NCBI GenBank assembly: GCA_963730785.1 | Contig: CAVSTF010000001.1 | Location: 372,001-436,000 of the forward strand | DNA length: 64,000 bases | Source: Bog-473 sp963730785 | Lineage (GTDB): Bacteria; Actinomycetota; Acidimicrobiia; Acidimicrobiales; RAAP-2 | Direction: 5' to 3' | In this document: positions 1 through 8,911 of the stretch, in pieces | Layout of the letters: each line of letters starts with the position of its first letter | Numbering within the stretch: position 1 is the stretch's first letter | Program-made: the position numbers and the translations under genes | Notes under the pieces: generated by a model | Database searches by the model: none | What the model saw: only the letters and a program-made list of their open reading frames with translations | What the model was told of the DNA's origin: nothing

Positions 1-1177
1 CACGCTGACCGGAGTGAGGACGTGAAGGGAGCGACTCGAAAACAGGTTGCCCCGGCGAATTGGCAGTTCCACCAAGTAATACGACGCGCTGGCGATCACG
101 AGAGTGGCGGCCACCCGAACGAAGAACAGCGGGTAGCCGGTGACGTGGACCCGGGCACCATCGAGATAGGTGAAGAGCGGAAAGTGCCAGAGGTACATGC
201 CGTAGGAAACGCGGCCGACATAGCGCAGGGGAGCCCAGGACAGCGCCTTGGCCAGGATCGACCGCTGCACGGTGACCACGCTGAAGAGGACGGCCGAGGT
301 GGCCAGGGCGGCCAGTAGGAAGCCACCCCGGTAGGCGAACGCCTCGTTGTAGGAGACCGTGGTCCACAAGATCAAGCTCCCAGCGACACCGGCCAGACCG
401 ACGAGTAAGGCCACAGAGCCGACTGCTGGCTGCATGGAGTTCCCAGTTGGATCGACCCTCCTCGCTCACGGTGCGACGGTCGGCCCACAGCGAGAGTCCA
501 ACCGCGAGCGCGGCGCCGACGAGCAACGACTGGGCTCGAGTGTCGGTGCCGTAATAGACGCGGTTGACGTTGGCCACGGAGTAGAGCAGCGCCATTTCGA
601 GAGCCGACGCCAGCGCACCCAGCACGCAGACAACCAGCAAAGCTCGCCGGCTACGGGTCAGTGAGAAGAGACCGAGCACGACCAAGGGCCACACCAAATA
701 GAACTGTTCCTCGACGGCCAGCGACCACATATGGGTCAGCGGCGAGGTGAGCGCAGTCTGGTTGAAGTAGTTGGAACCCGAATCGATGAAGTGCCAGTTG
801 GCCACATAGAACAGCGAGGCCAGACCGTCGCCGCGCAGGGACGGGTAGGTGCCGGCCGGCACCAAGAAGGCGGCGAAGAGGGCAACCCCCACCAACATGA
901 GAAGGAGACCGGGCAGCAGGCGACGGGCCCGGCGGATCCAGAATCGGGCCAGACGGATGGCACCCGTGCGCTGATGCTCGGAGATGAGCAGTGACGTGAT
1001 GAGAAAGCCCGAGAGGGCGAAGAAGGTATCCAGTGAGTAGAACCCACCCGAGGTCAGAAAGACCCCGCCGTGGTAGCCCATGATGACGATGATGGCGACG
1101 CCGCGGATCCCGTCGAGCGCCGGAATGTAGGAGATGCCGGATGTGCCCCTGGAGCTGGCTTCCCCCGCCACGCTCAT
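1..1177 (-). CDS. Acyltransferase 3 family membrane protein, partial
   Basis: Integral-membrane O-acyltransferase of the acyltransferase 3 (OafA/PatA-like) family, which moves acyl groups onto exported sugars or lipids; the substrate is unknown. The N-terminus reads PALDGIRGVAIIVIMGYH, with the family's conserved histidine, followed by FFALSGFLITSLL and the basic segment FWIRRARRLLPG. Later segments include SLAVEEQFYLVWPL and, near the window edge, RYVGRVSYGMYLWHFPLF and SASYYLVELP. About ten hydrophobic helices are expected. The frame breaks once at about 435-465: upstream codons start at position 1177, while the C-terminal part is in another frame. The 3' end lies outside the window. The ATG at 1177 sits 6 nt after a TAGATT hexamer, so the mRNA is probably leaderless. 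Confidence 0.85.
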   Translation of the reverse strand, partial: MSVAGEASSRGTSGISYIPALDGIRGVAIIVIMGYHGGVFLTSGGFYSLDTFFALSGFLITSLLISEHQRTGAIRLARFWIRRARRLLPGLLLMLVGVALFAAFLVPAGTYPSLRGDGLASLFYVANWHFIDSGSNYFNQTALTSPLTHMWSLAVEEQFYLVWPLVVLGLFSLTRSRRALLVVCVLGALASALEMALLYSVANVNRVYYGTDTRAQSLLVGAALAVGLSLWADRRTVSEEGRSNWELHAASSRLCGLTRRSGRCRWELDLVDHGLLQRGVRLPGWLPTGRPGHLGRPLQRGHRAAVDPGQGAVLGSPALCRPRFLRHVPLALSALHLSRWCPGPRHRLPAVLRSGGRHSRDRQRVVLLGGTANSPGQPVFESLPSRPHSGQR

Positions 1178-1189
1178 GACCGAAATCTA
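1178..1189 (-). promoter_or_regulatory. -10 element and leaderless start of the acyltransferase gene
   Basis: On the minus strand TAGATT is followed by exactly 6 nt and then the ATG at 1177. Transcription would begin at or next to the start codon. No Shine-Dalgarno sequence is visible. I see no convincing -35 box. Confidence 0.5.
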
Positions 1190-1249
1190 CCTGTCACCAT
1201 TCGCTCGAGTCGGAATGGGTCCTCGGGAGCAAAGTACCGTGGGGCCTGC

Positions 1250-2446
1250 ATGTCGACTCAATCCCCTTACCTGGTCACCGTCACCGGCCAGGATGGCCCG
1301 GGCGTGGCCGAACGACTCTTCGCCTCGCTGGAAGTGGCCGGGCTCGAGGTGCGGGATGTCGAACAGGTCCGGGTGCACGGCCGCCTGCTTCTTTGTGTGG
1401 AAGTGGCCGGGCCGTTGGCCGATGACGCGGCCCTGGTGGCCGATATCGCCAAGAATCTGGGTGACGACCGGATTGAAGTGTCGGTGTCGGCCCTCACCGA
1501 GGCCGAGTCACGATCGGTTGCCGATCGGTTCCTGGTCACCCTCCTGGCCTCCACCATTGAAGCCGGGACCTTGAGAGGCGTGACTGGCTGCATTGCCGAA
1601 TGCGGCGGCAACATTGAACGCATCGTGCGGTTGTCGGACTATCCCGTGCACAGCTACGAGTTCTCGGTTGCCGGTGGCGACCTGGTCGAGCTCCGACGGG
1701 CCATGGCCCACCAGGCGGTACTGGACGAGGTGGACATCGCCGTCCAGGTGGCCGGGCTCCATCGGCGGGCCAAGCATCTGATCGTGCTGGATGCCGACTC
1801 AACGCTGCTCCAGGGCGAGGTCATCGATCTGCTGGCCGAGCAATGCGGATGTGGAGCTCAGGTGGCTGCGGTCACCGAAGCAGCCATGGCGGGGGAGATC
1901 GACTTCGAGGAGGCACTGCGCCGCCGGGTCCGGTTGCTGGCCGGGCTGGGTGAAACGGAACTGTCGGCGGTCCGCAAGGCGCTGCTCTTGACCCCTGGGG
2001 CCCGCACGCTCATCCGCACCCTCAAGCGTTTGGGCTACGAGATCGCGGTCGTCAGCGGTGGATTCACCCAACTCATTGAGGATCTGGTCAACGAAATCGG
2101 GGTCGATCACCTGGCCGCCAACGAACTCGAGCTGGTGGACGGGGTGCTGACCGGGGACATCGTCGGACCAGTCATTGACCGGGCCGGCAAGGCCGAGGCC
2201 CTGAAGCGGTTCGCCGCCGTGGCCGGCGTGCCGCTCAGCCAAACGATTGCCGTCGGCGATGGGGCCAATGACCTCGACATGTTGGCGGTGGCCGGGCTGG
2301 GCATCGCCTTCAATGCCAAGCCAATGGTGCGCCAGGCGGCCGACACCGCGCTCAGCGTTCCCTACCTTGATGCCATCTTGTTCCTGCTCGGCATCAGTCG
2401 CAACGAAGTCGAGGTGGCCGACCAACTGGACGACTCCGGCCAATGA
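1250..2446 (+). CDS. serB: Phosphoserine phosphatase SerB (ACT + HAD)
   Basis: Last step of serine biosynthesis: hydrolyses O-phosphoserine to serine in the cytoplasm. The product is about 398 residues. Residues 1-165 form two ACT-like regulatory domains (YLVTVTGQDGPGVAERLF at the start). The HAD phosphatase domain follows, with motif I LDADSTLLQGE (nucleophile Asp in DADST), motif II VSGGF, a Lys in GKAEALKRF, and motif IV GDGANDLDML. I chose the ATG at 1250 because the encoded protein then begins directly with the ACT domain; the frame is open further upstream but codes for nothing recognisable. A TACCGT hexamer lies 9 nt before this ATG. The stop overlaps the next gene's ATG (ATGA). Confidence 0.95.
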   Translation: MSTQSPYLVTVTGQDGPGVAERLFASLEVAGLEVRDVEQVRVHGRLLLCVEVAGPLADDAALVADIAKNLGDDRIEVSVSALTEAESRSVADRFLVTLLASTIEAGTLRGVTGCIAECGGNIERIVRLSDYPVHSYEFSVAGGDLVELRRAMAHQAVLDEVDIAVQVAGLHRRAKHLIVLDADSTLLQGEVIDLLAEQCGCGAQVAAVTEAAMAGEIDFEEALRRRVRLLAGLGETELSAVRKALLLTPGARTLIRTLKRLGYEIAVVSGGFTQLIEDLVNEIGVDHLAANELELVDGVLTGDIVGPVIDRAGKAEALKRFAAVAGVPLSQTIAVGDGANDLDMLAVAGLGIAFNAKPMVRQAADTALSVPYLDAILFLLGISRNEVEVADQLDDSGQ

Positions 2447-3145
2447 CGGGTACCTCGGAGACGATTGCCCTCGCGCAGGGCGAGCAAGGGCGAGACGCCG
2501 ACAACCTCGGTGCGCGGCCTCTCCTGCGGGGTTGGCTACACGTCGGCGCATTCGTGGCCTGGTTAGTCGGCGGACCCTTCCTCATCGCCGCCGGTAAGAG
2601 CACCCACGGAAAGGTGGCGCTCACCATCTATGTGCTGGCCATGCTGGTCATGTTCGGTACCAGCGCCTCGTTCCATCGGATTCGATGGTCCGCTCCGGCC
2701 TGGCGGCGCATGCGCCGGGCTGATCACAGCGCCATCTTCATCGGCATCGCCGGCACCTCCACGGCCATATCCGGGCTCGCCCTCCACGGATGGGCCCAAG
2801 TCACGGTCCTCAGCCTGGTCTGGGGCGGCGCCCTGGTCGGGATCGTGCTTCGCCAGCTCTGGCTCGATGCCCCCCAATGGGCCGTGGCCATCCCGTACGT
2901 GGTGGTGGGCTGGTGTGCCTTGGTGGCGACACCGCAACTGGTGCGGGGACTGGGTTGGGTCGGTTTCGGACTCATGCTGCGTGGCCGGCGTGGCCTATAC
3001 GGCAGGCGCATTGATTTACGCCCGCAAGCGACCAAATCCATGGCCCGGAGTCTTCGGATTCCATGAGGTGTTTCATGCCTGCACGGTGATCGGCGCCGGC
3101 TCGTTCGCCTACATCGTGGTCTTCATCGCCCTGCCTCGTTACTGA
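2443..3145 (+). CDS. Hemolysin III / PAQR-like membrane protein
   Basis: Seven-helix membrane protein of the hemolysin III (YqfA/Yol-type, PAQR-related) family; the bacterial members have no firm function. Visible features are WLVGGPFLIAAG, FGTSASFHRIRW (the family's Ser-x-x-x-His motif), ADHSAIFIGIAGT, WAVAIPYVVVGW and the closing FHEVFHACTVIGAG with two conserved histidines. The conserved His-rich sites are thought to bind zinc. A single frame break near 2975 separates the last 50 residues (YARKRPNPWPGVFGFHEVFH) from the rest. The ATG overlaps the serB stop codon, so translation is probably coupled. The 3' end overlaps the convergent GNAT gene by 23 bp. Confidence 0.88.
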
Positions 3146-3590
3146 ACCCGGTCATCGGTGACAGCCAACACGTCCATTCTTCGACGGTGCGGAACCCGAG
3201 TGCTTCGTAAATCGCAAACCCTTCAGCGCTCGATTGGAGCCACGCCGATGTCGCTCCAGCGCTGAAGGCATCTTCGATAACCCGAGCCGTCAGCGCTGCC
3301 CCGTAGCCTCGGCGACGACATTCTGGGGGTGTCGCGATGTTGAAGATCCCAACCGAAGAATCGATGACGACGCCAAGTCCAGTAGTGACCGGCCTGCCAT
3401 CGACTTCACCGAGGTAGCAGTGCACACCGGGCAAGGCCATGACTGACGGCGTCATCAGTTGAAGGATCACTTCCATTGGTGCTTCAAATCCGGCAGCGGC
3501 AACCTGCGCATGGGCGGCCACCTCGTCGAAATTGAGCTTCTCGAATCTGCAAGCCATCAGCTTGCTCCCACGTGCCGTGTCGATCTGCAC
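3123..3590 (-). CDS. GNAT-family N-acetyltransferase
   Basis: Probable acetyl-CoA-dependent N-acetyltransferase; substrate unknown. The 155-residue product shows the GNAT core: VVIDSSVGIFNIATPPECRRRGYGAALTARVIEDA contains the acetyl-CoA pyrophosphate-binding motif RRRGYGAA, and SAEGFAIYEALGFRTVEEW is the usual C-terminal strand-helix-strand. The N-terminal part is short for this subgroup, which often has an extra N-terminal half, so the gene may be truncated or a one-domain version. Only about 50 bp separate it from the CoA-transferase upstream. Base composition looks less GC-rich than the neighbours, which may reflect transfer. Confidence 0.75.
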   Translation of the reverse strand: MQIDTARGSKLMACRFEKLNFDEVAAHAQVAAAGFEAPMEVILQLMTPSVMALPGVHCYLGEVDGRPVTTGLGVVIDSSVGIFNIATPPECRRRGYGAALTARVIEDAFSAGATSAWLQSSAEGFAIYEALGFRTVEEWTCWLSPMTGFSNEAGR

Positions 3591-3642
3591 CAGCCAAGAC
3601 CATCAATGGAATCGGGTGATCTTCCCGGGTCGAAAAGTTGCC

Positions 3643-4902
3643 TCAGGCGATCACGCCGTTGGCGCGTAACGCCTCAATGGCCGCAGCGCCCAGACCTAAC
3701 TCCGCGGCGAGCACTTCATCGGTGTGTTCGCCGAGCCACGGCACCCGCGACTCGGGACCTTCGGAGATCTGAGCGAACTTGATAGGGATTCCCGGGATGA
3801 GCACGGGCTGTTCCACGCCATCGGTCCTCGGGTGCTCGACCAGCATGTGTCGTTGGGCCAAGTGGGGATCGGCCACGATTTCTTCATCGGTGGAACTGGG
3901 TCCGGCCACCAGGCCGGCGGCGTTGAGGGCTTCGCACGCCTGGCGCTTCGTCATGTTGGCCGCCCAATCCTTCATGGCCGGACGGATATCGCTCTCCAAA
4001 TGGTCGAGCCATCCCTGTGGGGTGGCGAAACGAGGATCGTCGACCCAGTCGGGGCGGCCGATGGCCTTGGCCAGGTCGGGCCATTGATGGGGCCGCAGCA
4101 CCTGCAACATGAACCACCCGTCCGAGGCTTCGAACCCGTGCAGAATGCCCGGCCACGGATTGCCCATGGGCATGCCCATGGACCAGAAGTTGGGGATCAC
4201 ATCGAGCACGGAGACCATGGCATCGAACATGGCCACATCAATCTGCTGGCCCTGGCCGGTCCTGTCCCGTTGGCGGATGCCGGCTTGAATCCCGATGACG
4301 GCGAACAGGGCGGTGACGATGTCGCCCAGTCCGCCCATGGGCGCACCGATGGGCGGCTGCCCGGGCTGACGTTTGAACTCGTAGGCCCCGCTCATGGCCT
4401 CGACCATGGAAGCCAGGGCCGGCCAGCCGTCGTAGGGCGAGTCGGGCGTGCCGGCCGGCACCGAATGACCGAATCCCGAGATCGAGAGGTAGATCGCCTT
4501 CGGATGGACGGCCGCAATATCGGAGTAGGCCAGGCCGAGTCGCTCCGCCGCGCCGGCCCGAAAATTCTCCGCCACCACATCGAACTTGGGTGCCATGTCG
4601 AGGACCAATTGACGGCCCTCTGGCTGCTTGAGGTCGATGACAACAGAGCGCTTATTCAGGTTGTTGCGCATGAACGTGGCGCCAATTGATCGCCCGTCGG
4701 GATCGGTCATGGCCGGCATGGAACTGCGACCCAAATCACCGATCCCCGGCGCCTCGATCTTGACCACGTCGGCGCCCAATCGGGCCAGCATCTGCGTGGC
4801 GTAGGGCAGGGCCTGCATCTGCTCGAGCGAGAGGATTCTGATGCCGTCCAGTGGCTTGCCCCAGTGTGCCGCCTCGGGGTTGACGACCTCGCCGAGGTTC
4901 AT
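3643..4902 (-). CDS. CaiB/BaiF-type CoA-transferase
   Basis: Class III CoA-transferase, which moves CoA between organic acids; here it is probably part of carboxylic acid or steroid/terpenoid-type breakdown. The 419-residue product begins GKPLDGIRILSLEQ and has the family's early segment LARLGADVVKIEAPGIGDLGR, NLNKRSVVIDLK, then VVAENFRAGAAERLGL. The catalytic Asp expected in this family is seen in the region SISGFGHSVPAGTPDSPYD. The C-terminus contains PGIPIKFAQISEGPESRVPWLGEHTDEVL, usual for the family. It is the last gene of the eight-gene minus-strand operon, and its ATG overlaps the amidohydrolase stop (ATGA). Confidence 0.92.
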   Translation of the reverse strand: MNLGEVVNPEAAHWGKPLDGIRILSLEQMQALPYATQMLARLGADVVKIEAPGIGDLGRSSMPAMTDPDGRSIGATFMRNNLNKRSVVIDLKQPEGRQLVLDMAPKFDVVAENFRAGAAERLGLAYSDIAAVHPKAIYLSISGFGHSVPAGTPDSPYDGWPALASMVEAMSGAYEFKRQPGQPPIGAPMGGLGDIVTALFAVIGIQAGIRQRDRTGQGQQIDVAMFDAMVSVLDVIPNFWSMGMPMGNPWPGILHGFEASDGWFMLQVLRPHQWPDLAKAIGRPDWVDDPRFATPQGWLDHLESDIRPAMKDWAANMTKRQACEALNAAGLVAGPSSTDEEIVADPHLAQRHMLVEHPRTDGVEQPVLIPGIPIKFAQISEGPESRVPWLGEHTDEVLAAELGLGAAAIEALRANGVIA

Positions 4903-6129
4903 GAACGATCGAGATCGAGTCCGAGCATGTCGATGGCGTTGCCCCGCATGATTTTGTACACGTCGTCGTCGGAGAGGTGCTGCACCATCTGTTCAGCCAC
5001 TGCCCGCGTCTCGGGCCAGGTCGAGTCGGTGTGTGGATAGTCGGTCTCGAAGGTGATGCGGTCGGCCCCGATGGCGGCCAGGGAGTCGAGCCCGTGCTGG
5101 TCGCGGAAGAAGCAGCCGTAGACCTGACGGCGGAAGTAATTGGAAGGCGGTTCAAGGACCACGTCCTTCACTCCGCCCCAGGCACGGTGCTCGCGCCACA
5201 CGTCGTCGGCCCGCTCGAGGATGTAGGGGAGCCAACCGATCTGACCTTCGGAATAGGCGAGGATCAAGGTCGGATAGCGGATCAGGACGCCCGAGAACAA
5301 GAAGTCGCACAGCGACGACATGGCATTGCCGAAACTCAGGGTGGCCGCCACGGCGACCGGCGCGTCGGCGGAGGTGGCGGGCATCTTCGATGAGGAGCCG
5401 ATGTGCATGCACACCACCGTCCTCGTCTCTTCACAGGCGGCGAAGAAGGGATCCCACTGCTCCGCTGTGAATGCTGGGTAGTCCGAGGTGAGGTGGGATT
5501 TCGCTGAAGCACACGGCTCGGACACCGCGGGCGGCGTTGCGCCGGACTTCGGCCGCCGCCAAAGTGGCATCCCAAAGCGGGATGATGCACAAGGGCAGGA
5601 GGGCGCCGTTGCTGTCGCCGCACCACTCCTCGACCATCCAGTCGTTGTAGGCCAGGACGCAGGCGAACGCGAGCTCGCGATCTTTGGCTTCGAGGAACGT
5701 CTGCCCACAGAAGCGGGGGAACGACGGGAAGCACAGACTGGCCTCGACCCAGTTCGCTTCCATGTCGGCGATCCGAGCCTTGGGTTCGTAACAACCCGGG
5801 CGCATCTCGTCGTAGGTGATGGGCGACATGGTCATGTCATCGCGGTCGAAGCCCACGGCGGCCACATGGCGCTTGTTGATGTACACCAGGTCCTCGTAGA
5901 CCCAGCAGTCGGCCGGGGCGCCGTCAGGGTCGAAGGTCTGCCGGTAGGTGCCGCCGCCGATGTGCTCCATTTCGCCGATCCCCCGGCGTTCCGACCTGGG
6001 GCCGTGTTCCCGGAATTTCGGAGGGAGCCAGGTCTGCCACAGGTGGGGCGGCTCGACCACATGGTCGTCGACGCTGATGATCTTCGGTAGCGGGGTGGTA
6101 CTGCCCAGTCGGGGCGTGGTGTCGGTCAT
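4899..6129 (-). CDS. Amidohydrolase family 2 protein (frame break)
   Basis: TIM-barrel metal-dependent hydrolase or decarboxylase of the amidohydrolase 2 (ACMSD-like) family. The N-terminus has ISVDDHVVEPPHLWQTWLP, where the Asp-x-His-x-x-Glu replaces the usual His-x-His. Later come CMHIGSSS (metal-binding His), SEGQIGWLPYILERAD, and FETDYPHTDSTWPETR, with the catalytic Asp and His of the family. The C-terminus is IMRGNAIDMLGLD. One frame break lies at about 5455-5475, between LGLPS and TAEQWDPFF, and both sides align to one protein of about 410 residues. ATGA overlaps at both ends couple it to the LLM oxidoreductase and the CoA-transferase. Homologues are often seen with CoA-transferases and LLM proteins in actinobacterial catabolic clusters. 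Confidence 0.88.
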
Positions 6130-6989
6130 GGTGTCTCCAGTTTGGCCGCAATAGGGAGAAGGGCAACCAATTCGTCCAGCTGCCGCAGCATCTCATCGGC
6201 TGTCCCGGCGGCCACCCGCAGGACGACTTCGTCGATGCCAAGACTGGCGTAGTGGACCAGTTTTGGTTCGCTGTTGCCAATAGTGCCGAACGGAATGACC
6301 GAGAGCTCAGCCGGGTCCCGACCATTTGACTCGGCCATCCGGTGCAGCCGAGGTATGGCCTCACCCAACCCGCTGCCGCCGATGGGTAACCAGCCGTCGG
6401 CATAGTCGGCTACCGCTGAAAGCACGGCGTCACCGGCACCGCCGCCGATCAGGGTGCGGACCCGAGGTTGTTGGATTGGCTTGGGCCAAGCCCAGGCGGG
6501 AGGCAGATCGATGAGTTCGCCGTGAAACTCCGCCTGCTCTTGTGACCACAGCGCTTGCATGCACAGCAGGTGTTCACGAACCAGCGCGTGCCGTTGACCG
6601 AAGGCGATCCCATGATCTTCGGCCTCGGCCCGGTTCCATCCGAAGCCGATACCCAGGGTGAAGCGCCCACCGGACAAATGATCGAGGGTGGCGATCTGCT
6701 TGGCCAGTGCCAATGGGTCGTGCTGGGCCACCAGGAGAATGCCGGTGCCGAGACGAATCCGCTCGGTTACCGGTATGGCCGTGGACAGCGCCACCAGGGG
6801 GCAGAGCCCTCGCTGGTAGTCGTCGAGTCGCACGCCCTCCACCAGCATGGGAGGGACGTCGGCCCGCACGGGGAGATGGGTGTGTTCGGGAAAGTACAAG
6901 GACCCGAAGCCACGCTCCTCGACGGCACGGGCCAGTTCGGCTGGCGCCATGTCGCGGTCGGTGAGAAAGGCGGTGATCCCGAGCTGCAT
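6126..6989 (-). CDS. LLM-class, probably F420-dependent oxidoreductase
   Basis: Luciferase-like monooxygenase-fold protein of 287 residues, closest in pattern to the F420-dependent TIGR03619-type group. Such enzymes use F420 (or FMN) for redox steps. Visible features are FGSLYFPEHTHLP near residue 30, TERIRLGTGILLVAQHDPLALAKQIATLDHLSGGR and LGIGFGWNRAEAEDHG, all typical of this fold. The C-terminal LIGGGAGDAVLSAVADYADGWLP matches the usual loop. Its stop overlaps the amidohydrolase ATG, and 5 bp separate it from the enoyl-CoA hydratase. Substrate unknown; context suggests a step in CoA-linked catabolism. Confidence 0.9.
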   Translation of the reverse strand: MQLGITAFLTDRDMAPAELARAVEERGFGSLYFPEHTHLPVRADVPPMLVEGVRLDDYQRGLCPLVALSTAIPVTERIRLGTGILLVAQHDPLALAKQIATLDHLSGGRFTLGIGFGWNRAEAEDHGIAFGQRHALVREHLLCMQALWSQEQAEFHGELIDLPPAWAWPKPIQQPRVRTLIGGGAGDAVLSAVADYADGWLPIGGSGLGEAIPRLHRMAESNGRDPAELSVIPFGTIGNSEPKLVHYASLGIDEVVLRVAAGTADEMLRQLDELVALLPIAAKLETP

Positions 6990-6994
6990 GGCGA

Positions 6995-7761
6995 CTAGCT
7001 GGGCACCTTGGCGGCGAACTCAGCCAAGGTCCCCGAGGAAGCGGCCGAACCGAGCAATTTGGCGAAGCCGGCTTGCTCGCGCGCGTTGGCCGCCAACACC
7101 AGGTCGCGTTGTCCGTCCCGCATCAGCGACGTGATGGCCCGAGTGGCGGCCCGTGGGTGGGCCGCGATGCGCATCGCCAGGGCCACCGCCGCGCCGAGTG
7201 TGGTTCCGGCCTGGCACACCTGCAGGGCCAATCCCGAGCTCGACTGCCTGCGGGAGCCGATATCCAGTCTGACGTGAGGAGCACCAGCGCCGCCCTCTGC
7301 CAGCCCATTCGAGCGGGGAAGAGCACACTGGAGGCCGCCTCGGGTGGGACGCCCAACTCGGCGAACGGGACTCGCATGCGAGCCAATGCGTCGACCAACA
7401 CGAGATCGCAGTGGGCCAAAATGGTGCAGCCCAACCCCACGGCCACGCCGTTGACGGCGGCCACGAGCGGGACCGAAATAGTGCAGAGGGCGTTGAGCAG
7501 CCCGATGAAGCCTTGACCGGCACCCTCCACGGCCGTGCCGGTGGCGATGGCTGCCATTTCAGCCAGATCCTGCCCCGAAGTGAATCCCTTGCCGCGCCCA
7601 GTGAGCACGACGACGTTGACACTTTCGTCCCCGTCGGCGGCCAGCAGTGCTTCGGTCAACTCCAAGTACATGGCGGTGTTGAAGGCGTTGCGGACCTCGG
7701 GCCGGTTGAAGGCGAGGACTCGCACGCCCGGCTGCGGATGTTCGATCTCGATCAAGCTCAT
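6995..7761 (-). CDS. Enoyl-CoA hydratase/isomerase family protein (frame break)
   Basis: Crotonase-fold enzyme acting on acyl-CoA esters. The N-terminus reads RVLAFNRPEVRNAFNTAMYLEL, then GRGKGFTSGQDLAEMA and VNGVAVGLGCTILAHCDLVL, the second oxyanion-hole region. The expected catalytic Glu region is FAELGVPPEAASS. A single frame break at about 7240-7260 separates residues to TSDWISA from the C-terminal QAVELGLALQVC and DLVLAANAREQAGF. The total of about 255 residues is normal for the family. I chose the ATG at 7761, which overlaps the SDR stop (ATGA). The role is probably hydration of an unsaturated acyl-CoA intermediate in the same pathway. Confidence 0.9.
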
Positions 7762-8513
7762 GGTCGCATCACTTGTCCGCCGTCGACGTTGAAGACATGC
7801 CCGGTGACCCAGGACGCCTCGTCGGAAAGTAGGAACTGACACATGCCGACCAGGTCGGCCGGCGTGCCCTGCCGCTTCAGGGCCAAAGTGCCGACGATCT
7901 GTTCAATGAAAATGTCCGGCACGGTCGACCGGGCCGCCTCGGTGTCAATCGGTCCGGGTGCGATGGCATTGACCCGGATACCCATGCCGCCGACTTCGGC
8001 CGCCAGCTGAGCGGTCAGCGAGTTGACGCCCGCCTTGGAAAGTCCATAGAAGCCTGAATACACGTAGGCCGCCGTCGAGGACTGATTCACGATGGCCCCG
8101 CCGCCCCGCTTACGCATGGAACGAAAGCAGGCCCGGGTGCAGACCAAGGCACCAAGGAGGTTCACCGAAAGGAACTTGGTGAGGTAGTCCCAGTCGACAT
8201 TGAGCAGCGAGTCGATCTGCATCCCACCGAAGATGGCGGCGTTGTTGACCAGGAAGTCGATGCCGCCGAATCGTTCGTCGGCCAGGGCGGCCATGGCCTC
8301 GGCCGACTCGGCATCAGACACGTCAACCCGGCAGGCCTGGGCCGATCCACCGGTGAAGCGGATCCCATCGGCCACCTTCTCCGCCCCGCCTTCATCAATG
8401 TCAGCGACGACGACTGACGCGCCGCTGGCCGCCAGTGCCTCGGCGTAGGCCTGCCCAATGCCGCCGGCCGATCCGGTGACGATGGCGACCTTGCCGTTGA
8501 AGTCGTAGGGCAT
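7758..8513 (-). CDS. Short-chain dehydrogenase/reductase
   Basis: NAD(P)-dependent SDR of 251 residues. It has the glycine-rich cofactor motif VTGSAGGIGQAYAEAL, VADIDEGG (acidic residue at the end of the second strand, suggesting NAD preference), NNAAIFGG, and the catalytic Ser...Tyr-x-x-x-Lys as NQSSTAAYVYSGFYGLSKAG. The C-terminus VTGHVFNVDGGQVMRP is standard. The ATG at 8513 is 2 bp after the CMD stop. The same class of gene lies in the M. tuberculosis aldA neighbourhood (Rv0769, from memory). Substrate not known; alcohol oxidation in the CYP51-linked pathway is a guess. Confidence 0.92.
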   Translation of the reverse strand: MPYDFNGKVAIVTGSAGGIGQAYAEALAASGASVVVADIDEGGAEKVADGIRFTGGSAQACRVDVSDAESAEAMAALADERFGGIDFLVNNAAIFGGMQIDSLLNVDWDYLTKFLSVNLLGALVCTRACFRSMRKRGGGAIVNQSSTAAYVYSGFYGLSKAGVNSLTAQLAAEVGGMGIRVNAIAPGPIDTEAARSTVPDIFIEQIVGTLALKRQGTPADLVGMCQFLLSDEASWVTGHVFNVDGGQVMRP

Positions 8514-8515
8514 GT

Positions 8516-8911
8516 TCAGCCGTCCTGCTCGGCGGCTTCGGCCGCCTTCCGGCTTTGGCGGATGACCTTCTCGGCCGCCCCACCCACACCCGTGGAAAGC
8601 GGCCAACCGATGTAGTGCGTCAAGTGCAGCACGACTTCGCGGACCTGTTCGATACTCAGCTCATCTCGTTTGAGCGCCGAGTCGAATTGGATTTCCATGA
8701 GATCACTCATGCCCTGAGCGGCCAGGACTCCCATGGTGAGGAGACGGCGATCACGCAAGGAGAGAGCCTCGCGCGTCCAGATGCTGCCGAAGAGATGGTC
8801 GACGGTGACATCGGTGTAGGGACCTTCAACATCGGCCGGATCGACGGTGAAGCCGTAGACCTCTTGCATTTTCGCCATGCCGGCGGCACGACGATCTTCG
8901 GGAGCGGTCAT
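8516..8911 (-). CDS. Carboxymuconolactone decarboxylase family protein
   Basis: Small helical protein of 131 residues with the CMD/AhpD fold. Visible are VDHLFGSIWTREALSLRDRRLLTMGVLAAQGMSDLMEIQFDSALKRDELS and the conserved VREVVLHLTHYIGWPLS. It lacks the CxxC pair of AhpD peroxidases, so it belongs to the decarboxylase-like group. The name is a family name and the reaction here is unknown. The start overlaps the aldehyde dehydrogenase stop by ATGA. A homologue sits at the equivalent place in M. tuberculosis (Rv0771, from memory). Confidence 0.9.
   Translation of the reverse strand: MTAPEDRRAAGMAKMQEVYGFTVDPADVEGPYTDVTVDHLFGSIWTREALSLRDRRLLTMGVLAAQGMSDLMEIQFDSALKRDELSIEQVREVVLHLTHYIGWPLSTGVGGAAEKVIRQSRKAAEAAEQDG

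Noticed and set aside
1799..2551. Long minus-strand reading frame opposite serB (250 codons)
   Set aside because: It is a shadow of the GC-rich serB frame, without family motifs.
3724..4689. Long plus-strand frame opposite the CoA-transferase (321 codons), and similar long frames at 35521, 48978, 57289 and 58746
   Set aside because: These are antisense shadows of conserved genes, rich in Gly, Arg and His with no recognisable domain; typical of high-GC DNA.
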